60,650 nucleotides of DNA. Origin: Candidatus Omnitrophota bacterium. Its GTDB lineage: Bacteria > Omnitrophota > Gorgyraeia > Duberdicusellales > 4484-171. Under the pieces are notes generated by a model that worked only from the letters and a program-made list of their open reading frames with translations, was not told where the DNA came from and made no database searches. A program made the position numbers and the translations under genes. The stretch is taken from positions 1 to 60,650 of the forward strand of contig JAQTOI010000004.1 in NCBI GenBank assembly GCA_028713415.1. Reading direction: 5' to 3'. Shown in pieces: positions 25,611 to 34,292 of this stretch (positions are counted from its first letter, which is position 1; each line of letters opens with the position of its first letter).

Positions 25611-27140
25611 TTAATGCAATCGCCTGATGACCTTTAAGAATACTTTCACTATTTTGGGATCAAACTGCTTTCCGGATTCTTGTTTAATAATGTTAAGCGC
25701 TTCTTTTTTGGTAAACGCTTTTCTGTATGGCCTGTCCGTAATTAAAGCCTGATAAACATCTGAAATCGCAACTATGCGCGCGCTCAAAGGTATCTCTTCT
25801 CCTTTTAAACCTATGGGGTAGCCTTTGCCATCGTAGCGTTCGTGATGGTATAGGATTGCCGGTATCGCACCTCTAAGGCCGTGAATTTCCCGTAAAATCT
25901 CAGCGGCTATCCATGGGTGCGCATTAATAATTTCTCTTTCTTTTGAGGTAAGGGGGCCCTTTTTAGAAAGAATACTTTCTTCAATGCCGACTTTTCCCAA
26001 ATCATGCAAAACCGCTGCGCGCTTAACGTTTTCTGCGTCCGTCCCGGACAATTTAAGTTCCTCGGCTATTTTTTCCGCCAAAAGCGAGGTATCCTCTACG
26101 TGGTGGCCGGTATAGGAATCTTTGGCTTCAATGGCCCGCGCAAAACCAAAAATCATCTCTAACAAATCCCTATTCAATAAGCTGTTTAACCTGTCTATTT
26201 TTGTTTTTAATTCTTCTACCGTGGGTTCCTTTTTTACTTCCTGCACTACTACCGGCCCTGGCTGCGAATATGCAACCGCGGTATCCCCGCCTTTACGCTT
26301 AACGGCAATCAAGCACTTTTCCAAAGCATTTATAACATCCTTGACGTTAAATACTTTATCCTCAGGAAAAGATAACATGCATACGCTCACCTTAAGGCGC
26401 AAGCTAATTTTCCCGTATTTGAAACGATGAGAGGAGATCTTATCCTTAATACGCAGGCCTACTTTATAAGCGCCCGGGCGTGATTGATACGGTAATATGA
26501 TAAAAAATTCATCTTCCCTCCAGCGAGTCAAGATATCTTCCTGGCGAAGATTATTACGCAAGATGTCGGCGATTTCCTTAATGGCGGAGTCCGCAAACTG
26601 AAAACTGTACATTTCGTTGATCTGGCGGAAATGATCTATATCGATAACAATAAAAGAAAGATGCTGCATATGCCTGCGCGCGCGGCTTAATTCCTGTTGG
26701 GCGCGGCGCAGAAAATAGCGCCAGTTAAAACAATCAGTCAGAGGGTCGACTAAAACCAGTTTTTCGAGCCTTCTATGCCTGTTTGACAGCTCTCTTTCTA
26801 AATTACCTATACGAACCTTATAATCGAGAATCTGCTCAACGTGTTGTAACTTAAAAAGGATTGCCTCTTCACTATCCTCGTCAGTAAAATAATCGAAAAA
26901 TTTACGCGAAGTTAACTGGCGAATGTTGCTTTTATCTTCCCGGCTGAAATGAGCGAAAAATACTTTATCTGGAAAATGAGAAGCGTTAATCGTTTTATGA
27001 GACTTTAGAAAAGCTTCGTTCACTACGATAATCGGATAATTTTTGTTAGAAATATCCTCTAATTTAGATGTTTTTATCGCAGAAAAAGGTAACGGTTTTC
27101 CTATGGCGGATTTATTTGTGCAGTAAAGAATTGTCTTCAT
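25611..27140 (-). CDS. degenerate-GGDEF / HD-GYP protein
   Basis: RWREDEFFIILP in place of GGDEF; HDLGKVGI and HHERYDGKGYP HD-GYP motifs. Confidence 0.9.
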   Translation of the reverse strand: MKTILYCTNKSAIGKPLPFSAIKTSKLEDISNKNYPIIVVNEAFLKSHKTINASHFPDKVFFAHFSREDKSNIRQLTSRKFFDYFTDEDSEEAILFKLQHVEQILDYKVRIGNLERELSNRHRRLEKLVLVDPLTDCFNWRYFLRRAQQELSRARRHMQHLSFIVIDIDHFRQINEMYSFQFADSAIKEIADILRNNLRQEDILTRWREDEFFIILPYQSRPGAYKVGLRIKDKISSHRFKYGKISLRLKVSVCMLSFPEDKVFNVKDVINALEKCLIAVKRKGGDTAVAYSQPGPVVVQEVKKEPTVEELKTKIDRLNSLLNRDLLEMIFGFARAIEAKDSYTGHHVEDTSLLAEKIAEELKLSGTDAENVKRAAVLHDLGKVGIEESILSKKGPLTSKEREIINAHPWIAAEILREIHGLRGAIPAILYHHERYDGKGYPIGLKGEEIPLSARIVAISDVYQALITDRPYRKAFTKKEALNIIKQESGKQFDPKIVKVFLKVIRRLH

Positions 27141-27305
27141 AGCTGAAAAATATTATCATAATAACCCTGTCTTTACAAGATGAATCATGCGCATTCATTA
27201 AGAAAGCTTACTTTTCAATAATGCCGGCCCCGTATTGGCCGGCTTCACAATAACGGTAACGGGTTAGAGCCGAAATACATCTTTATTGGGGGAATTAGTT
27301 AAACT

Positions 27306-27734
27306 CTAATAGGTATTACGCGCTACCCAGAGACGAAGATACTCGACGGTATGGCTGATTGGAGGCAAATTATAAATTTTGCTTAAACCCATATAAACCA
27401 AAAATCCCAAAAGAACCGAACTTAACAACACCAGTGTAGATATTACGGATGACGAAAAAGCTGACCGCAGTGACTCACGAAAATAAGTAGCCCACGAATC
27501 AGCTACCTCTTTTTTTTCTTTAAAAAGAAAAGTGGATAAGAGAAAAAATATATTCAAAAAAAGGAATAAGGGCGCGAGAATCTTTATCGATGAAATAAAT
27601 ATCGAAATGATAAAGGGTAACTTTTGCGCCATCGGTATCAGGACGATGGTCAATAATTCAAGGGCCAGCAGGCAAGAGAGAATCCCGATTACAACTAAGT
27701 CCTCTTTGCGAAATTTTAGCTGCAGCTTTTCCAT
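27306..27734 (-). CDS. hypothetical membrane protein
   Basis: 142 aa, 3-4 TM segments. Confidence 0.55.
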   Translation of the reverse strand: MEKLQLKFRKEDLVVIGILSCLLALELLTIVLIPMAQKLPFIISIFISSIKILAPLFLFLNIFFLLSTFLFKEKKEVADSWATYFRESLRSAFSSSVISTLVLLSSVLLGFLVYMGLSKIYNLPPISHTVEYLRLWVARNTY

Positions 27735-27820
27735 GAATTTATTGTACAGTGGAAAAAATAATTTTTCAATTGTAAAAGAGAAAAATAAGCGTAATTAAAA
27801 TCGGAGGGCTATTTTGATGC

Positions 27821-29110
27821 TTATTGGACATGCAGTAACCAATGCATTGAACGGTTATGAGCTACCCACTTCTTGACTATTCCATATCCCATAAGCCTGA
27901 AAAAAGCGTTGCTGATACGCAGCTTCAATAATAAAAACAAGGAATTGGAAAGAGAATAAAATTTTAAATACGCCCGCAGCACATTCAGCTGCAGCTCTTT
28001 TGCTGATAATAATTTTGGTTTGAAAACAACATGCTGGCCGTCATAAAGGCTCCAGTCACGGCTGAAAATCCTTTTTTCTTTCTCTAAGTCATCATGAACC
28101 TTAGTTCCAGGGAAAGGGGTGAGCACGGTCATTTGAAGAGTATCTATTTTTTGCTTTATCGCAAACTTTAGCGTATCCCAGATAGTCTGCGTATTATCCT
28201 GATCGGCTCCCAAAACAAACATTCCGTGAATTTTAATTTTTTTCTTACGGAATGACTTGATAGCGGTTATTATGTCCTCAATAGTTTGTTTTTTATCAAA
28301 CGCGCGAAGAGTTTTAGCATTTATCGACTCAAATCCCACGCAAACCGTGCGGCAACCCGCTTTTACCATCATAGCCAGAAGGCTATCGTCTTTAGTAACA
28401 TCACAGCGCACTTGGGCTGTCCAGTGACTAATCTTATTTTTAAGCATCAGGCCCAGCAATTCACGCGTACGTTTAGGATGGGCGGTAAAATTATCATCGC
28501 AGAAAAAAAACGCCCGCGCATTGCGCGATGCGAGCTCTTTGACAACGCTCTGCGCGCTTCTAAAACGGTATTGCCGGCCGAAAATCTTTGTGACAGAACA
28601 AAAACTGCAATTAAAGGGGCAACCCCTTGAGGTAGAAATAGGCATCACCATAGCCGGAAACTTATACCCATTAACCAGAGAAAAATCCGGCTCAGGAAGA
28701 GTGTCTAAATTCTGAACAGCGTGGCCTTGCACAATAGGCTCTTTCCGCCTGCCTTCAACTACATCGGCTATAAGTTCTTCTGCTTCTCCTGTAATAACCT
28801 GGCGCGCGAACCGCAAGGCTTCTTCCGGGAGTATGGTTGCGTGGACCCCTCCCATAATAACCTTATCTCTGGGGAATTGACGAGCGATAGCGTAGCCTCT
28901 TTTTGACGTTGAAGTCATAATGGAAATACCTATAAGGTCGGCCTCAAGCTCAGAATAGTCAGGCTTATAGATATTTTCATTAATAATTTGGACGTTATGC
29001 CCCCTATTTTTCAATATAGTGCCCAGATAGACCGGTCCTAATAGCGGCATATGCAATTTGCTATATACATTTGCCTCTGTGGGGCTCGGCTCAATAAATG
29101 TTATCTTCAT
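27821..29110 (-). CDS. B12-binding domain radical SAM protein
   Basis: SRGCPFNCSFCSVTKIFG cluster motif, N-terminal LIGISIMTST B12-like domain. Confidence 0.9.
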   Translation of the reverse strand: MKITFIEPSPTEANVYSKLHMPLLGPVYLGTILKNRGHNVQIINENIYKPDYSELEADLIGISIMTSTSKRGYAIARQFPRDKVIMGGVHATILPEEALRFARQVITGEAEELIADVVEGRRKEPIVQGHAVQNLDTLPEPDFSLVNGYKFPAMVMPISTSRGCPFNCSFCSVTKIFGRQYRFRSAQSVVKELASRNARAFFFCDDNFTAHPKRTRELLGLMLKNKISHWTAQVRCDVTKDDSLLAMMVKAGCRTVCVGFESINAKTLRAFDKKQTIEDIITAIKSFRKKKIKIHGMFVLGADQDNTQTIWDTLKFAIKQKIDTLQMTVLTPFPGTKVHDDLEKEKRIFSRDWSLYDGQHVVFKPKLLSAKELQLNVLRAYLKFYSLSNSLFLLLKLRISNAFFRLMGYGIVKKWVAHNRSMHWLLHVQ

Positions 29111-29170
29111 CGTAGTAGCACTTCAGTTGAAAAGCTGCCCGCGTTACACCAGAAATGTCGGATAAAATGA

Positions 29171-29380
29171 TTAGTTACCGGAAATTTTCACGTTCACCGC
29201 GCGTGGGCCTTTTGGCGAGCTTTCTATCTCAAATTCCACTGCCTGGCCTTCGCTCAAAGCGTCAAACTTTGATTCAAGCACTCCGGTCTGATGGAAGAAG
29301 AACTCCTTCCCCTCGCTGTCGCTGATAAAGCCAAAACCGCGTTCACGCACTAGTTTCTTAATCTTACCTGCCTGCATCTT
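29171..29380 (-). CDS. cold-shock protein
   Basis: GKIKKLVRERGFGFISDSEGKEFFFHQTG; AAGGAGGTG RBS. Confidence 0.92.
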   Translation of the reverse strand, partial: KMQAGKIKKLVRERGFGFISDSEGKEFFFHQTGVLESKFDALSEGQAVEFEIESSPKGPRAVNVKISGN

Positions 29381-29579
29381 GTTCACCTCCTTCAATGAGA
29401 CTCGCGCTTTTTCGCGACACCAGCCGCTGAAAAAGCGCTTAGTCGAATTGACTTCTGAGGCGCTATCGAAAAATGTCGCAAAAGATTTTTCGGTTATTTA
29501 GGCGCCCAGAAGTACATTTTTCCTGTAAAACCCGACGTTACGTCGGGAAACAAACCTCATTTAAACACAAAAAACCGTA

Positions 29580-29612
29580 AGGTTAGCTATCAAACCTTAC
29601 GGTTTACGACTT
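29580..29612 (-). terminator. leader terminator upstream of the cold-shock gene
   Basis: AAACCGTAAGGTTTGATAGCTAACCTTACGGTTTTTTG. Confidence 0.75.
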
Positions 29613-29641
29613 CTAATCTACCTTACTCCTAACGTAGAAAA

Positions 29642-29670
29642 AGTGTACCACAATGCCGCGAACTTGTCAA
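29642..29670 (-). promoter_or_regulatory. sigma-70-type promoter of the cold-shock gene
   Basis: TTGACA-N17-TACACT. Confidence 0.75.
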
Positions 29671-29707
29671 ATATGATTTTTTGCTCTTAATAACGAGAGG
29701 AAATTCG

Positions 29708-29899
29708 TCAATCCCCTGCCTCGCTGCCAGTTTCATTGCTACAGCTATTGTTTTTTTGGCCTCTCATCGTTACACTTGTGTGCCCTCTTGGCATAATACC
29801 ATTATTACTAAACTCTTCACACTGCCATACGGGAAATATAGCCGTTAGAACGCAGTGATCGCCGTTATTGCAGGTATCACATAACCCCTTTTTCCCCAT
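29708..29899 (-). CDS. small Cys-rich protein
   Basis: MGKKGLCDTCNNGDHCVLTAIFPVWQCEEF; GGAGGAGG RBS. Confidence 0.7.
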   Translation of the reverse strand: MGKKGLCDTCNNGDHCVLTAIFPVWQCEEFSNNGIMPRGHTSVTMRGQKNNSCSNETGSEAGD

Positions 29900-29948
29900 A
29901 GCCACCCTCCTCCTTATGCACTTAGAGGCATAAGCTACGCTTCATCCT

Positions 29949-31604
29949 TTAAACTGCAGCAAACTTGCGTGTTCTTCCGGAAGCCTTACTGCCGTTTCCT
30001 CTTCCGTTAGTTTTACCGTCAAGGATTGCCTCAGCCTCCTTACGATACGCATCCATAACGTAAGGGATGCCGGAAATCTTGGCAGCCTCTTCGGTTAAGC
30101 TCATTAAATCAGCTCTTGAAATAGTATTTACTCTAAAATTCCTGCTCCCTGCCATTAACTGCTGAAGCCCAACTCTAATTTTCTGCGCAAAGGAATAAAT
30201 TCCTATTGCGCCAAGAGGAATGTTGTCTATGCCTTTGCCGTATTTGTCCGCTAACTCCTCATAATAAACGAAGATCTCTTTTTCTGTACTGCCGAATTCC
30301 GAAACCGTAGGTGGAAGCTGATTATTCTTAATCCAGGTAGCAATGTTTTTGCCCACCATACCGGGAATCATTAGCGCTCTGCCCATGCATACTGCTTTCA
30401 CATAGGGCGAACCAAGAGCAATTGCTTTAAACACATGGTCTTCGCTCGAAAAGCCTCCGGCAATGGCAATATCCGGTAAACGCATTCCTTTTTTTCGTAA
30501 TTTTTCACAAAACTCGTAGGTTAATGCTTCTAAATAAAAAGTAGGTATACCCCACTCTTCCATCATCCTCCAGGGACTCATGCCTGTTCCGCCCGGCGCT
30601 CCGTCAATAGTCAAAAGGTCTATTTTGGCAAGCGAAGAATATTTTAATGCCATGGCGAGTTCTTTCATGGAATAAGCGCCTGTTTTCAAAGTAATTCGCT
30701 TAAAGCCAAGTTCTCTCAAGCGCGCCACTTCCGCCAGAAAAGACTCTTCGCTGACAAACCCCAGACGCGAGTGCCTTTCGAATTCCTTAAGCGCACCGTC
30801 TTTAAAGGCTTCTTGCGTTGCATGCACTGTAGGGTCGGGAGTGACAATGTATCCGCGTTTTTGTAACTGCGCTGCCCTCTCTAAACTCTTAACTTTGATT
30901 TCTCCGCCGATACATTTAGCGCCTTGGCCCCATTTTAATTCTATAGTATCTAATTTATGTTTTTTGCGCACATATTCCGCAACCCCTAAGCGCGTGTCTT
31001 CCACGTTCATTTGCACCAGTATCTCGCCAAATCCTTCATGGAATTTCTTATACACTTCGATACGCCTGTCCATCTCAGGGGAACTTTTAATTTTTCCTTT
31101 ATTGTCCAGCTCAAGAGCGGGATCAATACCGCACACATTTTCTCCGCATACGAGCGTCACGCCTGATATGGCAGCGCCTATCGCAAAATGTTCCCAGTTT
31201 TTACGCGCGACTTCCGTCGAGCCAAGCGCTCCCGTAAAAATTGGAGCACGCATTTTTACTTTAATGTCCCAGCCGTATTCCATTTCAGTGTCAACATCGG
31301 GAAACTTTGTCGTATCGGGATTGCCGTTTACCCCTTTAGGTAACCCCCGAGCGCCCTCGGCATATCCTTGGATATTAAGGTGAGAATAATCCACGGGATA
31401 ATCTTTATCGCCTCCTGCAGTCACCTCGCCAAAAGGTCCCGGATAAATTACTTCGCGGCCACGAAATGTTGCCTTAAACACTTCACAGTTACCTTTGCAA
31501 CCATCAATGCAACGCGAGCATATGCCTGAACCCGGCACAACGCTCTTGGAACGGTTAAACGTCCTTGTTGCGTCATTCGCATTTGGTCTTCCCAAATTCA
31601 TAGC
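29949..31604 (-). CDS. FMN-binding glutamate synthase-family protein with N-terminal Cys-rich segment
   Basis: ICSRCIDGCKGNCEVFK; DLLTIDGAPGGTGMSPWRMMEEWG; IAIAGGFSSEDHVFKAIALGSPYVKAVCMGRA. Confidence 0.9.
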   Translation of the reverse strand, partial: AMNLGRPNANDATRTFNRSKSVVPGSGICSRCIDGCKGNCEVFKATFRGREVIYPGPFGEVTAGGDKDYPVDYSHLNIQGYAEGARGLPKGVNGNPDTTKFPDVDTEMEYGWDIKVKMRAPIFTGALGSTEVARKNWEHFAIGAAISGVTLVCGENVCGIDPALELDNKGKIKSSPEMDRRIEVYKKFHEGFGEILVQMNVEDTRLGVAEYVRKKHKLDTIELKWGQGAKCIGGEIKVKSLERAAQLQKRGYIVTPDPTVHATQEAFKDGALKEFERHSRLGFVSEESFLAEVARLRELGFKRITLKTGAYSMKELAMALKYSSLAKIDLLTIDGAPGGTGMSPWRMMEEWGIPTFYLEALTYEFCEKLRKKGMRLPDIAIAGGFSSEDHVFKAIALGSPYVKAVCMGRALMIPGMVGKNIATWIKNNQLPPTVSEFGSTEKEIFVYYEELADKYGKGIDNIPLGAIGIYSFAQKIRVGLQQLMAGSRNFRVNTISRADLMSLTEEAAKISGIPYVMDAYRKEAEAILDGKTNGRGNGSKASGRTRKFAAV

Positions 31605-31752
31605 CCCTCCCTTTTCCCGGTCACACCCTGACCGATTGTCGCATAACAAAGCCAGCTTCTGCACGGCGCCACCATTGCGCCGGCGATAAGTTAAAAAGCT
31701 GTTGGCTTACAATGCCATGCCGTAAATCACCTTAAAAAATTCAAACAGCCTG

Positions 31753-32454
31753 CTATCTCTTAATCTCTTCAGCCAGTATGATTGCTTCTGCAACCTCACG
31801 CATAGTTTTGCGATTATCCATGCTGTATTTTCTTAATCTTAAGTAAGCCTGCTCCTCAGTGAGTCCTTCCTGCCGCATCAAAATGCCTTTTGCCCGCTCA
31901 ACACGTTTACGTATCTCTAATTCTTCCTGAATTACCCGCCCCTTTACCATAAGCTCAGCATTTTCGATAGCAACCGCTGCCTGGTTTGCTATAGAAGTCA
32001 AAACATTTATTTCCGTTTCGCTAAAATCATGCGGTTTGGAGGTATAACAATTAAGCACTCCGATAACTTTTCCTTTTACTGCCAAAGGGACGCATAGAAG
32101 CGAACATAAGCCCTCTCTTTTTGCAATATCTTTATGTTTATATTCTTTCTCTTTTGTAACATCTCTAATGATGAGTGGTTTATTGTCCCCAGCAACTCTT
32201 CCGGCAATCCCTTCTCCTATTTTTAACGGCGGTTTTTTGTTGTATTCCTCGCTAATGCTTTGTGTAGCTCTTATGACGAGCCCTTTTCTTTTTTCATCAA
32301 TAAGCATAAGCGAACAGATGTTTGAACCCATTGTCTCGGCAGTCACCGTCACCACGAGCCGAAGGATATCTTCTAAATACAAGTCCGAAACTATGGCTTT
32401 GCTAATCTTTGATAAAGCCTTTATTTGTTCTGTATATGTCGTACTTTCTTCCAT
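31753..32454 (-). CDS. GAF-ANTAR RNA-binding antiterminator
   Basis: GAF domain plus C-terminal ANTAR: KRVERAKGILMRQEGLTEEQAYLRLRKYSMDNRKTMREVAEAIILAEE. Confidence 0.93.
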   Translation of the reverse strand: MEESTTYTEQIKALSKISKAIVSDLYLEDILRLVVTVTAETMGSNICSLMLIDEKRKGLVIRATQSISEEYNKKPPLKIGEGIAGRVAGDNKPLIIRDVTKEKEYKHKDIAKREGLCSLLCVPLAVKGKVIGVLNCYTSKPHDFSETEINVLTSIANQAAVAIENAELMVKGRVIQEELEIRKRVERAKGILMRQEGLTEEQAYLRLRKYSMDNRKTMREVAEAIILAEEIKR

Positions 32455-32497
32455 GACGCACCATCAATAACGGTCTAAGTTATAGACACAGCTTAAA

Positions 32498-32693
32498 TAA
32501 AAAAAGGCGTTCTGCCCCCTAATGGGTTAGAACGCCTTCGTTCTCGAAAAATAAAAACGTCCTTCCTAGCAAACTATGCTGCCAAAAAGGACGTCGTTAT
32601 CCGGTATTTCTTACTCTGAAATAAGGGACGGTAAAAAGCGTTTCTAAAACGCCTTTGCCCCTTCTTGATAGTGCACAAACTTTGTGCTCTATC
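32498..32693 (-). promoter_or_regulatory. leader with three tandem terminators and ANTAR-type hairpins
   Basis: P1 GATAGAGCACAAAGTTTGTGCACTATC; T1 AAGGCGTTTTAGAAACGCTTTTT; P1' TATTTC-AGAGTAA-GAAATA; P2 GGAT-AACGAC-GTCC overlapping T2 ACGTCC...GGACGTTTTTA; P2 GAGAAC-GAAGGC-GTTCTA overlapping T3 GGCGTTCT...AGAACGCCTTTTTTTT. Confidence 0.8.
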
Positions 32694-32701
32694 TGTTTGA
32701 A

Positions 32702-32730
32702 TATTTAGCATATTATTTTAAACTTGTCAA
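32702..32730 (-). promoter_or_regulatory. sigma-70-type promoter of the ANTAR gene
   Basis: TTGACA-N17-TAAATA. Confidence 0.75.
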
Positions 32731-32750
32731 GTTAAATTGAAACTATGAAA

Positions 32751-34196
32751 TTAAATAGCGGGAAGATTGCTTGTACCCATCAAATATTTATCTATGCTGT
32801 GCGCGGCAGCTCTACCCTCGGCAATAGCCCAAACGATTAAGGATTGGCCTCTATGCATATCGCCGGCGCTAAATACGCCTTTTGTTTCCGTCATATAGGT
32901 TTCATCGGTCTTGACGTTTCCGCGCTCATCGAATTTCACGTTTAGTTCTTCTGTAAGCAGGCTTTTCTCTGGATGCAAAAAACCTATTGCTAAAATCGCC
33001 ATATCAGCTGTTATCTCAAATTCAGAACCAGGAATCTGGCGCATAACGGGACAAGCATTTTTATTATCGCTTACGAACTCAACTCTCACGCAGGATAGCT
33101 TTTCAAGGCAACCGTCTTTACCGATGAATTTTTTGGCGAGAACAGACCACTGCCGTTCTCCCCCCTCCTCGTGGCTCGTTGAGGTTTTAAGCAGCAACGG
33201 GTATTTGGGCCAGGTGCACGCGTCTGTACGGCAGGTGGCGGGTTTTGGCATTACCTCTATCTGTATTACACAGCTGGCTCCCTGGCGATGTGCCGTACCC
33301 ACGCAATCAGCGCCCGTATCTCCTCCGCCAATGACTACTACACGTTTACCTTTAGCGTCGATAATTTCATCGTTAGGTATTTTTTCTTTTTCCTGACGCC
33401 TGTTGGACTGTACTAAATAATCCATGGCGAAATAAATACCTTTCAAATCCCTACCTTCGATCTTTAAATCTCTAGGTATGCGCGAACCTCCGGATAGACA
33501 AATAACATCGAATTGTTTGATTAGTTTCGAGGTTTTATAGTCTAACCCGGCATTAGTACCCATTACAAATTCTATCCCTTCTTTCTCTAAGATTGCAAGC
33601 CTGCGATCAATAATCCATTTTTCCAATTTAAAATCCGGTATCCCGTAACGCATAATTCCTCCGGGACGCCTGTCACGCTCAAACACCACCACATTATGGC
33701 CTGCTTTATTTAACTGAGCTGCAACTGTAAGGCCTGCGGGTCCAGAACCGATAACGGCAACTTTTTTTCCGGTACGCGATTTCGGCGGCATTGCCCGGAT
33801 AAAACCGGCGTCGAATCCGTACTCAATTATCGATAATTCATTTTCCCGTATGGCAACGGGATCGTCATTTATGCCTAAAACACAGGCGTATTCGCATATG
33901 GCAGGGCACAGCCTTCCGGTAATTTCTGGAAAATTGTTCGTCGCATCAAGCAGCTGGAAGGCCCTTTTCCATTGACGGCGATAAACCAAATCATTCCACT
34001 CGGGGATATAGTTGCCTATGGGACAACCCCAATGGCAAAATGAAGTGCCGCAATCCATGCACCGGGATGCCTGCTCTCTTGCTTCATCGTCGGAACGCGG
34101 CAGCACTACTTCGCGATAATCCTTAAGGCGCGTGCATACCGGACGATATTTTGTCTCCTGCCGTTTAAACTTTAAGAAACCTTTTATATCACCCAT
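32751..34196 (-). CDS. gltD: glutamate synthase small subunit
   Basis: CMDCGTSFCHWGCPIGNYIPEWN, GSGPAGLTVAAQL, GGGDTGADCVGTAHRQGA. Confidence 0.95.
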   Translation of the reverse strand: MGDIKGFLKFKRQETKYRPVCTRLKDYREVVLPRSDDEAREQASRCMDCGTSFCHWGCPIGNYIPEWNDLVYRRQWKRAFQLLDATNNFPEITGRLCPAICEYACVLGINDDPVAIRENELSIIEYGFDAGFIRAMPPKSRTGKKVAVIGSGPAGLTVAAQLNKAGHNVVVFERDRRPGGIMRYGIPDFKLEKWIIDRRLAILEKEGIEFVMGTNAGLDYKTSKLIKQFDVICLSGGSRIPRDLKIEGRDLKGIYFAMDYLVQSNRRQEKEKIPNDEIIDAKGKRVVVIGGGDTGADCVGTAHRQGASCVIQIEVMPKPATCRTDACTWPKYPLLLKTSTSHEEGGERQWSVLAKKFIGKDGCLEKLSCVRVEFVSDNKNACPVMRQIPGSEFEITADMAILAIGFLHPEKSLLTEELNVKFDERGNVKTDETYMTETKGVFSAGDMHRGQSLIVWAIAEGRAAAHSIDKYLMGTSNLPAI

Positions 34197-34198
34197 TT

Positions 34199-34284
34199 TC
34201 AGCTTTCAGCTTTCAGCTGTCAGCTCTCAGCTTTCAGCTGTCAGCTCTTTCGTGTTTCTAAGCTGATAGCTGATGACTGATAGC
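34199..34284. repeat. word-like inverted repeat (AGCTGATAGCTGA type)
   Basis: agctttcagctttcagctgtcagctctcag...ctgatagctgatgactgatagctgatagct. Confidence 0.85.
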
Positions 34285-34292
34285 TGATAGCT

